The translations under genes and the position numbers were made by a program. A model generated the notes under the pieces. The model had not been told where the DNA came from. It saw nothing but the letters and a program-made list of their open reading frames with translations, and searched no databases. Shown piece after piece: positions 48,337-60,893 of a stretch of 64,000 bases of DNA (positions within the stretch are counted from its first letter, which is position 1; each line of letters starts with the position of its first letter). This DNA is from Echinarachnius parma (Eukaryota > Echinodermata > Echinoidea > Clypeasteroida > Echinarachniidae): NCBI GenBank assembly GCA_037951105.1, contig JBAMJV010005523.1, positions 108,501 through 172,500 on the forward strand, read 5' to 3'.

Positions 48337-48872
48337 TAAAGGGTGGCCCTCAAAAAACAGAACGGGGCACTTCCCAAAATAATGTGCCAAAATAATTATG
48401 TCTATCTGATCGTGTTTTTTCCCCAATGAAAAACGATACCAAGAACAGTAATTTTTGTCGTGTAGTTTTTGTTTTAGGGCGCTGTGAGTGACACCATGTC
48501 AGGCTCCCATTTTTGTTAATTTTCACCAAGTCAGTGCCTGTTAAATCGCACTTACTGCCCGTAATAACGAGCAATCCGCGCGCCAGTGTTAGTGTGCACT
48601 CAGCCGTGTGCCGAGAGAATGGGCATGGTCGTTCAATGGTATTACGGGCAGGACGTGCGATTTAACTGGCACTGACTTGGTAAAAATTGACAAAAATGAG
48701 CACCTGACATGGTGTCACTCACAGCGTCCTAAAACAAAAACTACACAACCAAAATGACTGTTCTTGGTATCCTTTTCATTGGGAAAAGACACCCTATCCG
48801 ATGGACATACTCATTTTGGTACTATATTTTGGGAGGTGCCCCGTTCCGGTTTTTTGGGGCCACCCTGTATAG
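48337..48872. mobile_element. TA-type MITE (AGGGTGGCCC family)
   Basis: The left end reads AAAGGGTGGCCCTCAAAAAA and the right end GGGGCCACCCTGTATAG. The pairing extends through CGGGGCACTTCCCAAAATA and its inverse. A shared core (TTTAGGGCGCTGTGAGTGAC and its inverse) makes it palindromic. Ends in TA, as for mariner-like MITEs. A second copy is at 34763-35288. Confidence 0.8.
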
Positions 48873-49463
48873 ATGGATAATCCTTTACCTGTATACTGGG
48901 TTAAACAGTTTTCGTTCTCGGTCTGATCTTGTGACCCCATGTCAGGTTTCACATTTTCCATGAAAGCATTCAGACATCTTACAATGATTGTGGTCTCAAA
49001 TGTCATTTTCGGCAGTATCTAACAAAGTACATGGATCACTTTAATCCTAGGAATGCAGACCAACTGTTTACTTCTATGACAAGCGAACAATCCTAAATAA
49101 CAGGCGAAAGTTGTGTCGAAATCATTAAAAATGTTAAGCCTGACATGGGGTCACAAAAAGCGACCCAGGAAGAAAACTACTTAACCAAAATTACTCATCT
49201 TGATATTTTCTTTCTCAGTGTAAGATTCCCCTCCCGATGGAACCAAATATGTTGTCAAAAATGATTCGGGATGTATTCCGGTACGTTAATGGGCCACCTT
49301 GTATAGTTGGAAATAGAGGCATCCACTAAAAAGCAAATCTAGTATGACTGTATGTGCACACACATTATAGCTAAAATAATAAAATCTTATGTACATGTAT
49401 TATAAGTAACGTTTGTAATTAGTAACAGCAAAACATGTCTTTCGTATGGTTGCCATGATACTA

Positions 49464-49941
49464 CACTGTTAAAACGCTGTGTAAACAAATTCAACAACTT
49501 GTTGAAAATTGTCTACAACCGCTGTTTAACATATGAACCATCCAACTCTTGTTGAAAACATTCGTCAACCCCAGTTGTTTAAAGTTTACACAACTGTTGT
49601 TTTAATTTTTTCTACAACCGTTGTTTAGAACAAATTTTAAACAACCCGGTTGTTGAAATAGCAAATACAAAAATGATTGTACTATAAACCGGCAAAGTCG
49701 GAATCGAACCGGGGACTAACACGCTACCTCGTCGCTATCTCGTTTCGCTTGGTTTGCAGTGGGACAAAAAGGGTTTTGTCGCGATGATTTCGCGGTCGAA
49801 ACTATCACGTGATTTAACACGTTTAATCAACGCTTGAACAATGGCCGCTTTACACAACCCTTCTTTCTACAACTAATCATGCAACACCCAAGGTTGTATA
49901 AACAGATTCAACAACCATTTTTACACAGCGTTTTAACAGTG
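49464..49941. mobile_element. 478-bp TA-type MITE with tRNA-like segment
   Basis: CACTGTTAAAACGCTGTGTAA at the left and its inverse at the right, with TA at 49462-49463 and 49942-49943. Block A is uninterrupted at 377-378 (GATACTACAGCATA), giving the empty site. Inside, the minus strand at about 49690-49740 reads TAGCGACGAGGTAG, then GGTTCGATTCC, an exact B box 27 bp downstream of an A-box-like word. Confidence 0.85.
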
Positions 49942-50706
49942 TACAGCATATGATGTTAATTATTATTATTCAGATTAAATGTAAAGAAAGGGACTTTGCC
50001 GGAAAGAAACCAGTTTTACTCGAAATAACCATAACCCTCAGGTATCGTTTTTTTAAATATGTATAATACCACCTCGTACTTAGATAGAGTATTTTAACAA
50101 GCCAAATAACTAGTTGTGTAATTATTATTAACGAAACAAACTTCAACCAATACCCATTACGATCTTGCACTGATCAAACTACATTGCATGATATCGACTT
50201 CCTGAACTTATTGTGACATAATTCAATCCTTCTCAAAATTCAACCACCAAAGGTCCTAACACCCATGGCGATCCTGCATGTATCTAACTTCATGGATAAG
50301 CTAATTATTCTAATTAAACCTATGTAGTATGAAACATTTTCAAAATGTATCAATCGTACAACCACAAAATGTCTCGATTTTCATAATTCAGTGTCCATGG
50401 CGATTTTGCTTTCATTAGTATTTCGCGGCAACACCCATTATGAAATGATTCCATGCATATAACACATCAGAAAATATACCTCAAATTGTATTAATTATCC
50501 AACTACCAATCTTTCTGTCATCTATACATCTAAACTAAAACATTGACCAAACTTAACACTACATGGCACATTTAACAGCAAAGCAACTATGTACAGTCAT
50601 TGAAACAAGCGTCGATTTTCACCGTTTTAATACAAGTAAAACACTTTTGTGTCACGAATAAAAAAAAATAAAAAAGTGAATTCCTCATTCCTAAAGATTG
50701 TCTATA

Positions 50707-51620
50707 CACCGTGTCCCAGATAAAACGAAACCGGGTTTCGTGGCAGAAATTTTCTGTCATAATGAATAATTTCCTTGATGATATATATATGTCTGAAAAG
50801 CTCTGTGTCTCTTCTTTCATTTGATGTATAACTTATGGCACATAATTTAAGCATGACTGAATTAGAACAATGGAAAGTGGTGTTACCAATATTCCATTTA
50901 CACGCATAAATTTTAAGTTTGGGTGAGTTTTTTGGGGTGAGTTTTAAGGATTGTAAACGTACTTATTTTTAAAAAGGACAAACACCACATAAAAGGTCAC
51001 ATTTTTATCTTTTACATGACACCTCATGCTCAAACAATAAATGATTTATGCCAGAGAACGAGTACAATGAAAACATGCCTGATTTCTGCTCAAATGAGTG
51101 AAAGTTGAGTAAGAAGTCGCTCAGCTTTCCTGACTTAGCAGCTGACAATGGACTTTGATGCATGGGTGAATTTACACAAACATGGGGATCAGGGAAAATA
51201 TGGGAAACGGGCTAGATCAGGAAAGTTACTCATTTGGGCTGGAATCAAGCATGTGTTCATTGTACTCGTTCTCTGGCATAAATAATTTATTTTTTAATCA
51301 TGAGGTGTCATATAAAAGATAAAATTATGAATTTGTATGCGGTGTTTGTCCTTTTTCAAAATAAGTAAGTTTACTACCCTTAAAACTCACCCCCAAAACC
51401 TCACCCAAACTTGCAATTTCTGCGTGCAAATGGAATTTTGGTAACACTACTTTCCATCGTTCTAATTAAGTCATGCGTGAATTATGTGCCATAAGTTGTA
51501 TATCAAATGAAAGAAGAGACACATAGCTTTTCAGACATATTGATATCATCAAGGAAATTATTCATTATAACATAAAATTTCTGCCATGAAACCCGGTTTC
51601 GTTTTTTCTGGGACAGTCTG
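50707..51620. mobile_element. 914-bp foldback element, mariner-like ends
   Basis: CACCGTGTCCCAGATAAAACG at the left is the near-inverse of TTTTTTCTGGGACAGTCTG at the right. The arms are about 400 bp and pair almost throughout (GAAACCGGGTTTCGTGGCAG, CTTTCATTTGATGTATAACT and others). The arrays at 2000 and 52680 show the uninterrupted sequence (GATTGT(C/G)TATATA...ACATAAAAG). TA-containing flanks. Confidence 0.8.
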
Positions 51621-51857
51621 TATAGTACATAAAAGCAAACTTTTCCAAGTATAAGAGCATTATCCATCACTATAAATAATTAATTCTCTTGTTGGTATTT
51701 GGTATATCCACTGATTAGCGAGAGTATTATGACAAATCAATTCAATCATACAACCACAAAAGGTCTAAATTTTCATCCTTTAGTGTCCATGGCGATTCTG
51801 CTTTCATTAGTATTTCGCGGCAACACCCAGTATGGAATGATTCTATGCATATAACAT

Positions 51858-52431
51858 ATATATAGCATTCATGTGTGTAACATATATATTAGTATAATTG
51901 TTGTTGTACATGAACTATTGTAAATAACTACAATTGTCCACTTCTTGTCGTTTATAACTTTTTTTGTTTCCCCTTCTTTTTTGTCAGTACATGTGCACAG
52001 GAGCACACGATGATATATATATGATATGATTATTATGATATTGAGTGATTATTATAATTATGTCAAGTATATAATTGTGTTTTGTTATTGTATCTAATCA
52101 TGTTATATAAGTAGTGTTATTTAACAAAGTAATACTTTGGCCTTTACACCAGTGGCGGGAGTCCCAAAGTGTAATAGGTTTGAAGGTTTAGTTATAAATT
52201 TAAAAAAACAGAAGAAAAAGAAATCAATACTTAATATTGTGTTGTACTCCTATATATGTATATGTATTATAAACGTAATTTGTAAATATTCTGTGTATTA
52301 ACTAACACATAATGTGCAATTAAAAAAAAAAAACCCACACCAGGTTTGCATTATAATGTTGTAAAAGTAGGAAAGCAATTGGCAACAATAGTCTTTCTAG
52401 ACTGATTGCCATTACATAAAAATAAAATAAA
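51858..52431 (+). mobile_element. Short retroelement with 3' stem-loop and A-rich tail
   Basis: It interrupts a repeat unit (ATAACA before, ACATCAG after). It ends in the stem-loop TTGGCAACAATAGTC...GACTGATTGCCA, followed by ATAAAAATAAAATAAAA. No open frame is conserved. A LINE 3' end or SINE is likely. Confidence 0.6.
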
Positions 52432-54149
52432 AAACATCAGAAAATATACCACAAATTGTATTAATTATCCAGCTACCAATCTTGTTGTCATCTATACATC
52501 TAGAATAAAACATTGACCAAACTTAACACTACATGGTCACATTTAACAGCAAAGCAACTATGTACAGTCATTGACACAAGCGTCGATTTTAGCCGTTTGG
52601 ACTGTACAAGTAGAATCTTTTGTGTCACGAATAAAAAAAAAGAAAAAAAAGTGAATTCCTCATTCCTAAAGATTGTCTATATAATACATAAAAAGCAAAC
52701 TTTTCCAATAGAGCAGTATACATCACTATAGATAATTAATTATCTTGTTGGTATTTGTTATATCCATTGATAAGCGAGAGTATTATGACAAATAAATGTT
52801 TTCTGGTCAGGAAATGAGAGAAAATGCAAAGTGGCAATTGTTCACTCATTTGAATAGGTTTGTAAATAGTAAACAAAAGACACACAAAATATATCCTGAT
52901 GACGAAGCGGCAAGTTAATTAGTTGCATAATTATTATAATATCATAACACAAAATGATAAACTAAAATTAACCTGCAACCAATACCCATTGCAGTGATCA
53001 AACTCCATTGTATTATATTGACTTGCCGACTTATTGATATATATATCCTTTTCAAATTAAACCACTAAAGGTCCTAATATCCATGGCGATCTAACTGTAT
53101 ATATGAATTAAGTATTCCAATTAAACCTATGTAGTATGAAACATCTTCAAAATGTACAAATCATACAACCAAAAAAGGTTTCAATTTTCATCCATGAGTG
53201 TCCATAGCAATTCTGCTTTCATTGGTAGTTCGCGGCACCACCCAGTATGAAATGGTTCCATGCATACTGCACATCAGAAAAAAATACTTAAAATGGTAAA
53301 CATCATCCAACTAGAAGTCTTTTTGCCATCTATAAATCTAGATTAAAACATTGACCACAATTCCCACATTTAACAGCAAAGCAAGTATGTACAGTCATTG
53401 AAACAAGCGTCGTTTTTCATCGTTTATAGAAGCTTTTGGATCACGCAGGGAAAATAAAAATGTGAATTCATCATTCTTATATATTATATATAGTACATAA
53501 AAGCTAGCATTGTCAAGTATTAGAGCATTATTTATTACTACTAGTAATTAGTTGTCTTGTTGGTGTTTGGAAATATCCACTGATCAGCGAGAGTATTATG
53601 ACAAATTATTGTTTTCTGGTAAGAAAATGAGCGAAAAGGGCAAAGTGGCAATTGTTAACTCATTGGCATAGGGTTGTATACAGTTAAACAAAAATAATCA
53701 CATTTAACAAAAAAAGTATACAATCGTAATAACGAGGTGTAAATTTGACACATCATACGACATACGAGATCAATAAGGCGTGAACGAAACACAAGAGTTT
53801 GAACAATTAGTTTGATTCAGACAAAAATGTATCTATCCCTAATTGATACTGTCCTCCTTTTTGAAAATGTAATTTAAGAGCTTGTCTGAGAAGGTTACCA
53901 GTTACAAATAATTTGTAGTAGTACTACTGTGGTACTTATACACCAGTCTATTTGGATTCAGTTCTTGAAATAATAAAGTATATTTTGCATGAAGTGATAT
54001 TGTGAACAATAGCCAATAACACGAGACATGCGTCAAACTCAAATATAGGCGTTAAAGCAACATAAATGACACCCTCATCGGCCAATCAGTGGTTCACAGA
54101 GTGCCCTCATCTATTTATGTGACACAATCAATATGATGTGTTGATTTAC

Positions 54150-54329
54150 TCGTCGCTTGAAAGATTGAACCCCATAGTCGTCGATCTCTCCGACTATTGT
54201 TATGCCCTCTGGTAAATTAATTTTAAAGAGGGACTGCTGTGTAAAGTAAGCTCCTGCCTGTTGATCGAGTTCTAGAGGCGGGACTTGTGATGGTATGTCT
54301 CGGCATTGCCCTGCTGTTGAGATTATTTC
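54150..54329 (-). CDS. Coiled-coil gene exon 3, copy B
   Basis: A 180-bp exon open for 60 codons, phase 0 at both ends (acceptor TTTTCTTCCAG, donor CGA/GTAAAT). It starts EIISTAGQCRDIPSQV, continues PPLELDQQAGAYF, and ends VGEIDDYGVQSFKRR. The arrangement resembles the stretch after the coiled coil of TRIM-like proteins, before a propeller. That would fit the propeller exon downstream at 33738, but the linking exon (phase 0 to 1) was not found. Copy A is broken. Confidence 0.65.
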
Positions 54330-54466
54330 CTGGAAGAAAACAAAATAATTTCAGCTTGAAATAGTTGAACTCGATCTTGATTTGTTCCGACAACGGTGTT
54401 AACAATCGTATCAAAATGTAAGTAATTATTTGTTTAGAAACAATGTTCAGTGTTGATTGAATCTAC

Positions 54467-54521
54467 CGTGGTCCGTGTATACTGGTCATGGCTCTTCATC
54501 AAACACAGTTTTCGTGATAAG
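54467..54521 (-). CDS. Coiled-coil gene exon 2, copy B
   Basis: A 55-bp exon with one leading base and 18 codons, LSRKLCLMKSHDQYTRTT, against LSRKLFLMKSHEQYAWTT in copy A. It joins exon 1 (TG plus C) and exon 3 (phase 0). Frame and edges are conserved in both blocks. Confidence 0.5.
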
Positions 54522-54670
54522 CTACACTACATCAATACCTGAAAATTAAGAAGAACTTCGTCAATAGTTGAAAATCGATGTAATCGTTGACATGGTTATA
54601 AGCTAAAAAAATGGATCTAAGTGATTAAGTAATATTTGTGAATTACCTTGAACTAAAACATGATGTATAG

Positions 54671-54806
54671 CTCTCACACACACACACGCACACACACCTA
54701 TGCACACTCACACAAACACACAAATACATGCCACGCATACGCATACATACACACACGCACGCACGCACACACACACACGCACACATACACACACACACAC
54801 ACACAT
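54671..54806. repeat. (CA)n-rich microsatellite
   Basis: CACACACG-type repeats with several interruptions, absent from block A. Confidence 0.9.
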
Positions 54807-55078
54807 TGTTAAAGATGTTGATTGTTAATAATTCACCTCAACTGTGAATTTATACAAACAATTATAAGTTCAATTTAAATTTAGGTTGGAATTTCTAGCA
54901 TTGTTATGAAAATTAATTCAAGAACAAAAATTCACATACTTGCGACTTTTAATGTAGTTTATATCAATAATGGAAAATAGTTTTTTTTTAAACAAAATTA
55001 AATGTTGTATAAAAAAGGGAGTGTCTAAATTGTACATAGAAAATAATGGTTTTCCATAATTTTAGGTTCAACCGAGAA

Positions 55079-55430
55079 TTTAAAGGGATAGTACAGTTTT
55101 GGTCAAACTGAATTGCTGTAACCAAAACATGCACCATAACATTACAAACTATACAAACTAATAGTTATAACTCCACAATGCCCGAACTGATAAAAACATT
55201 ACAAAAAACTAAGTAAAAGGCCTGTTATCATTCAAAAAGAGCCATTAAAACTCAAAAGGGCGCTCTCTAAACACTCATTGGTTTGAACCATTTGTAATAC
55301 AAAATTTTGCATATGATGATTTGTTAAAATAAGGATTAAATAGATAGGTCATCAACAACAATTTCAAAACCTCTTTTTAACAATTTTGAAAAAGTGTAAG
55401 CATTTATAAAAAAAATTTTTATTATACCTG
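55079..55430. mobile_element. TTAA-type MITE, reverse orientation, one end
   Basis: Begins TTTAAAGGGATAGTACAGTTTT and follows the family body (GGGCGCTCTCTAAA, CAATTTCAAAACCTC). The far end is lost. Confidence 0.65.
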
Positions 55431-55526
55431 TACTTAATTTTAGTGTAAGCAAACAGATGACCAATACATTTTAATGATCTAAAAACCAATCTGGAAAGAA
55501 AAGACACAAAATGTATGAATACTTAC

Positions 55527-55602
55527 CATACTCTACGTTGATCTAGTAACCTGTTCCATTGCTTCTTAATGTTGATGGCTGTCTTCCTCATGTTTACTGG
55601 GT
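55527..55602 (-). CDS. Coiled-coil gene exon 1, copy B
   Basis: A 76-bp exon with a strong donor (TATG/GTAAGTATT) and acceptor TAAATTTAATTTAG. It encodes PVNMRKTAINIKKQWNRLL then DQRRV. Two leading bases mean the upstream exon must end in phase 1; it was not found, and the Death exon at 57684 does not fit. The exon is nearly identical to 6704-6779. Confidence 0.6.
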
Positions 55603-55854
55603 CTAAATTAAATAAGGAAACAGAAACCATTTTGCTGAGAATGATATGTTATGACTTTATAACTGATTTTAGTGATATTTTGTTCTTCTAAATAATGTCG
55701 TAAACTGTTTTGATGGACAACCGTTGAATCAATGCTCCTGAAGAAAGAAAGATTGTTGAAAATGTCATATCAGTGGCGTAGCGTGGCCAGAAAGAACGGA
55801 CACGTTAATTATCGGAGCACACACTATGTATTTTTGTATTTTCCCCGTTAAAGG

Positions 55855-56540
55855 GACTTAGTCACATTGTCCAAATCCTCAAAAAAAATTTGGAACTCTA
55901 GTGGTTCTCTCATACCTTATGATCATATCCATAATTAACAATAAAAGCACAAGACAGGTTTTAATTTGTCAAATTTCCATTTTGTTCAAAAGATATTTAC
56001 GATTGAAGTGTGTCTGCATGAAATTGTCTACGGAATCATTCATTCGTGTACAAAGTAAGTGCAATGACAGGGGCGGATCTAGCTTTTTGCTAAGGGGGGG
56101 GGGGGGGGTTGACCCAATGACGATGCGGAGCATCGTCCACTTGCCGCGAAGCAGCAAATTTCTTTTGGTATTTTGAACCCCCGTAAGTGATTTTTTTTGT
56201 CACTTTCGTCCACTTGCCGCGAAGCGGCGAAATCTTTTTGCTATTTTGAACCCCCGTAAGTGATTTTTTTCACTTTTTTTCACTTTTTTTCACTGATACA
56301 TTTTCCAAGGGGGGGGGGGGGGGGGGTTAAACCCCCTACCCACCCCCCCCCCCCCCCCCCCGCCACTGAATGAGTAAGTGAATATCATTTTGCTATTTTG
56401 CTCATATCTCAGCCAAAAAACATCCAATTAACGTGACATTTTCACACAATACTTTGTGGACATATCCACCAATACACATTTTATTAATCAGTCATCACTT
56501 TTTGCACTTGTCAACAAAGTTACTAGATCCATTTAAGATA
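55855..56540. mobile_element. Family D repeat with TTAA ends, carrying a nested poly-G element
   Basis: Begins TTAAAGGGACTTAGTCACATTG and ends near AGTTACTAGATCCATTTAA. Block A lacks it (ATTTTCCCGTTTACTCGAG at about 7030). A second element at about 56067-56368 (GGGGCGGATCTAGC...CGCCACTG) sits inside, with two tandem CACTTGCCGCGAAGC units and G and C runs. Confidence 0.7.
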
Positions 56541-57683
56541 TACGCGAGGATCGTTGTTGTTTTGTTATTAGTTGTGAGGTTTTGTTTTGAAACAGTGTGA
56601 GACTAAACTTGGTAAGGTCATCTGGATAATAATTACTTTCCTCTAAATGCTCGCATTGTGAAATTAAGATTTCAAGAATGTATGAATTTGTCCTCGTCTC
56701 GCGGCATCGAGACGCTCAGACCATAATTTGATTACTGGCTAAGCCTATGGATCTATTCCTACAAAGCAAGAGACCGCTATTAACTTTCAAAAACACTGCG
56801 CGGGCAACGACGTACTATACGCGTACCAGATCCCAGATCCACACCACACCGCATGACAACATTACGAATCGCCCGCACACACATATGAATAGCCGAACTC
56901 CGTCGCTCCCCCGATCCAAACAGAGTGTAATCATGGTAATGGGTCGCTATTGAATTACACGACCGAGGACGGTCGGGGGTCGGTCGACTATAAGCGACCG
57001 GGCCTATCTGGCTAAGTAAAGGCTGAACGGCAGTGTACCCGGCTCGCCGCCCCGAAATTTTCAATTTCATCTTGATTTTTACCTTTATTTTTGAAATTTA
57101 GTAATATTTAGACCGAATTATGCAAGTATATTTGTTTGCATTTGGTATTACAGCAATATTTTCTCATGTTCAAGGGAAAGCTGAACAGCAGGTTCATTTG
57201 CAAGTATTTACAAACCTCGTTTTTATTGTTTATGCCAAATTATTGGAGTCACATGCGTATACGAGACCCCACTCCGTTAAAACTAATGTGCGTATTAGAG
57301 CATAGAAAGACATTTGTTGCCAATACAAATTGACAGCGTGGACTTGGCATAGACATGACGGGTATACCGCTCGTGTAACCTAGATGGTCAGAAACCCTAC
57401 CTATACGCTTTACGAGAGATCCACTTACAAGAAAGATCCACTTACCGTATGTGGGCCTCTCTCGTATATATCAAGACAGTAAGAGCGGAAAGGGGGAGGT
57501 AAATTCACTACGGCTCAATCTGGATGAGTTGCGACCTCTATCTGACGTCGCTAGATTCCCTCAACGTGACTGAGTACAATATATATATATATTGTTTTGT
57601 TTTAAGGTGAATTAGTAAGATATATTTTAGGTTAACCAGGAGTAATTATATTTTTGTTTAACAATGCAATAAAAACGTGTTCC

Positions 57684-57975
57684 TTACGTGTAGTCCTCCG
57701 CCAGGTATTTGGCAGCGATTGTTGGGAGACCAACGCGGTTGAGGACCTTGCGCAAAGGGTCGCGGTTGTTCGCTCCCGTTCGATTTCTCCATAGAAGCAA
57801 AGCGGGGTATGCCGCAAGTACATAACTTCCTTCTTGAGCCGTTACGATAGCATCGAGCTCAGCTTGGGTGATGTCCATAGCAACCCCAAGTGCGATGTAC
57901 TTGTCCTGAGTCACTATGTTGTAGGATAAGTCCCTAAGCACTTGAGAAGGTACATCTTTAGATGTTGTCAGAGCC
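57684..57975 (-). CDS. Death-domain exon B1
   Basis: The partner of the exon at 8688-8979, with about six residue changes over 96. One leading base follows the acceptor (TAAAATACAG). Motifs: DVPSQVLRDLSYNIVTQDKY, ALGVAMDITQAELDAIV, LLLWRNRTGANNRDPLRKV, IAAKYLAEDYT. It ends TAA with the same overlapping donor AC/GTAAGG. It would be the end of an upstream gene copy lying to the right of the window. Confidence 0.8.
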
Positions 57976-58720
57976 CTGTATTTTACACATGAGTGAATTA
58001 GACAATACATTAAAATTGAAGCAAAGATAGACCTCTATATTGATTAAAGGACAATGAAATCCAGACCAATTGTTGTATGCACTATAAGACACTAAATATA
58101 ATGAATAGTCTCTGAAAATTTGAGCACAATCGGTCAAGAAATGAGAAAACTATGTCTCTTTGAAAAGAGCCATGTATTTCTTCGAGTGACTCAAATTGGC
58201 AACGCACTCTTGCAAAGTTGTGGACAACTCCCCGTACATTTTGTACACAAAATTTAAGTTTTGTTAAATGTTCTCAAAATGTATGTTTACCCTTCGTTCG
58301 AGTTCAACATACCGTAAAAGTTTGACTAGAGGCGCTACTGGTTTAGAGGAGTATCAATAGCGCCAGCAAACATCCAAAACGATCCAGTATAATGAATATG
58401 TATCTAGCCTTTTGTCAACGATCTTCGAGCCGGTCTAAATGAATATTCATGATAGCATTATCACGCAAAGTTAGAAAAGATGAACGTTACTAAGGGTTGA
58501 AATCCAATCAAGCAAGCAGAAGTAGCTCTTGGGTCGGTGGTTGGTGCAAATCAGGATAAGGTAAAATTGCATCACGGTATGAAGAGCCGTAGGTTCAAGA
58601 CGCACTGGATAAGTGATTTTTTTATTTTTTTTTATTTTATAGGAAATTTTGTTTTAACAGATGCCAGCGTTTTGTGCATAGGAATGGGAATGAAAATTAT
58701 CATTTCTGTGTTAACTTAAA

Positions 58721-60770
58721 TACACAATTATTACATTCAGGTGAGTGAATTCCTGACATTCTGCTAGTAATAGTATTAAGCTTTATATATTAGTGGATGG
58801 AGGGGGTAGGGTCATTTTAAAATTGATTCATCACCCTGTTTCAGCCAACTCTTCATCAAGCACAAATTTTATTTTACTCTTTTCCGACCAAGAATTAATA
58901 ACAACTTATGAATAGGAAGCAATGTTGAGCAACCCAGCCCCGCCCCCCCCCCCCCCCCCACACACACGGACACACACACACCCGTTATAGTATACATGCA
59001 CACAGCACACGCACGCTATGACTACGATTATGTTCATTATGCATGGTTTGTCAGATTCGAACTTGAGATGCCGTGTCATGCATTCTTTGATTTTATACTG
59101 CTAGTGCTGCACGTTGTAACTTGGAAACTGCTATGTTATGCAATATGTTTCTATCTCTATAGTTGAGATGAAACTCAAGAGATTATGCAAATATATATGT
59201 TGTTGCTATTCATTTGAAATAGTGTGAATAGTCTTGTTGGTGGTGCATCATGAGTTCCTTTTCAAAACAGATAATGCGGAGAGCACAATGAGGATAACGA
59301 TTGCTTGGACAGAATAATACAGTTCGAACAATAATGTTCCTCCTAGCGCCTCAAATAATGCAATAGATCGTACACCTGTTCTGAATAATTATACATAAGA
59401 ATGAATGAAACATGTCGAAGATGTGTGAAAGGGCTGAAAGAATATGCTTTAAATTCCGCTTCAGAACGTGGTTCAACGGTAAATGGTATTGGTCTGTTTT
59501 TAGATCTCAAAGTACGCGGATCAAATCCACCCAAATGAAGTCCTGCGGTTTTTTTTATAGTATTAGTTGTTGGTTCTGTTTCCCTGTTTTGTGTCATTCT
59601 CCTTTCATTTCACTTTTTTTCTCGTCATTTTTTGTTCATTATATTCTTTTATTTATTTTGTTTTAAATTGTTTCAATTCATTTGTTTCTTTTGTAACCTG
59701 CATTTAAAAACAATGTTTTCATGATTGGTTTTGTTTGCATTCATTCAAATACAGTACACACATAGCGCACACACCTCACACACGTTAATACCAGAATAAA
59801 GTTAGCAAGTATCTGTAAGCCCCAAAGTCCACTCAGATTGATAAAGGGACAACATTTCTCCTCCGATAGACAAGATCGCTACCAGATTTTCTTGCCCAAG
59901 TGCTTCAAAATATGACGACATCTGGGATAACCTCGATCACTTAATCGACTGTAAATCAACGGCATAATATGCCATTACAAAATGGACTATCATGCAGAGA
60001 GCGCTATAATGCATAGTTACGTAATATTCAAACAGATCGACTGCTTGTACGAGGTTTATCTGCCTAGTAACGGCTTCAGTGTGCGTCGTAAAATATGATA
60101 ACAAAATAATCACATGGAAACCAAACAGGTGATCGTGATGAATAGAAATTCAACTGGAAAGAGAAAACTAGTTAAAGACAAATTACCTTATTAGATGAAC
60201 ATAATGCTTAAATATAGAGCGATTTTGTAATAAATATTTGTACATGGAATATTTTCTATGGAATGATTTGTGAAAATACTATAACATGTTAATGTAAAAC
60301 ACATTCCCTTATTAAAACATATCAGGAACCAATGGCTATGAGGCAGAATGCATGTTGTACATACATACTCGATAGCTACAATGCTATTTAACATGTTTAA
60401 TTTGATTGAATTGTTTTTAATTGTCATCTACCAGCATTTAGGGGATTTGGCTTTAAGGCGCGTATTTTCTTAAAGTAATTCTAATACAATACGTAATCCT
60501 CATTGATTTACTGGTCGTGATGTTCAGTGAAATATCTTGGAGGGGTCGAAGGGGAAGGATGATGTGTAGCTTGAGAGACATCGTTAAATGGACCAAGGCC
60601 CAAGGGTGTCGAAAATTCATAACAAACATTATTTTAAAAACACGTTACAAGTTACAAGTTGCCCCTTCCCCCTTTACCACTATTTGGCGGGCGGCCTTGG
60701 GGAACCAACTGAATAAGTGGTCTCGGTCTCGGCCTCGAACATTTTTGGCGACGGACATGCACCCCCCCCC
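58721..60770. other. Spacer of the large inverted-repeat element
   Basis: AT-rich sequence between the arms, with a C run, CACACA tracts and no protein that can be recognised on either strand. Confidence 0.5.
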
Positions 60771-60777
60771 CCCCCCC

Positions 60778-60893
60778 CCCACCCCATGGGCGTCGATACT
60801 TACGTAATACCCATTCATCAGGGGGATAGATGAATAGATCATCCCCCCTGATGAATGGGTATCAATGACAGATCGACGCCCATGCCCCCCCCC
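60778..60893. repeat. Hairpin unit of the GGGCGT...ACGCCC family
   Basis: GGGCGTCGATACTTACG, TAATACCCATTCATCAGG and GGGAT pair with ATCCCCCCTGATGAATGGGT and GATCGACGCCC. Related hairpins lie at 5277-5390 and 5719-5833. Flanked on both sides by C homopolymers. Confidence 0.75.

Larger units (their letters stand above)
50100..53720. repeat. About 0.87-kb tandem array (B)
   Basis: The same units as at 530-3960, but only about three copies here, cut by the insertions at 50707-51620 and about 51858-52431. CCCATTACGATCTTGCA lies near 50150; a shortened CCCATTGCAGTG version lies near 52985. Confidence 0.75.

Noticed and set aside
57120-57305. Plus-strand frame of 61 codons conserved between blocks
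   Set aside because: In block A (near 8120-8310) the same frame is broken early by a stop and by indels that are not multiples of three, so it is not coding.
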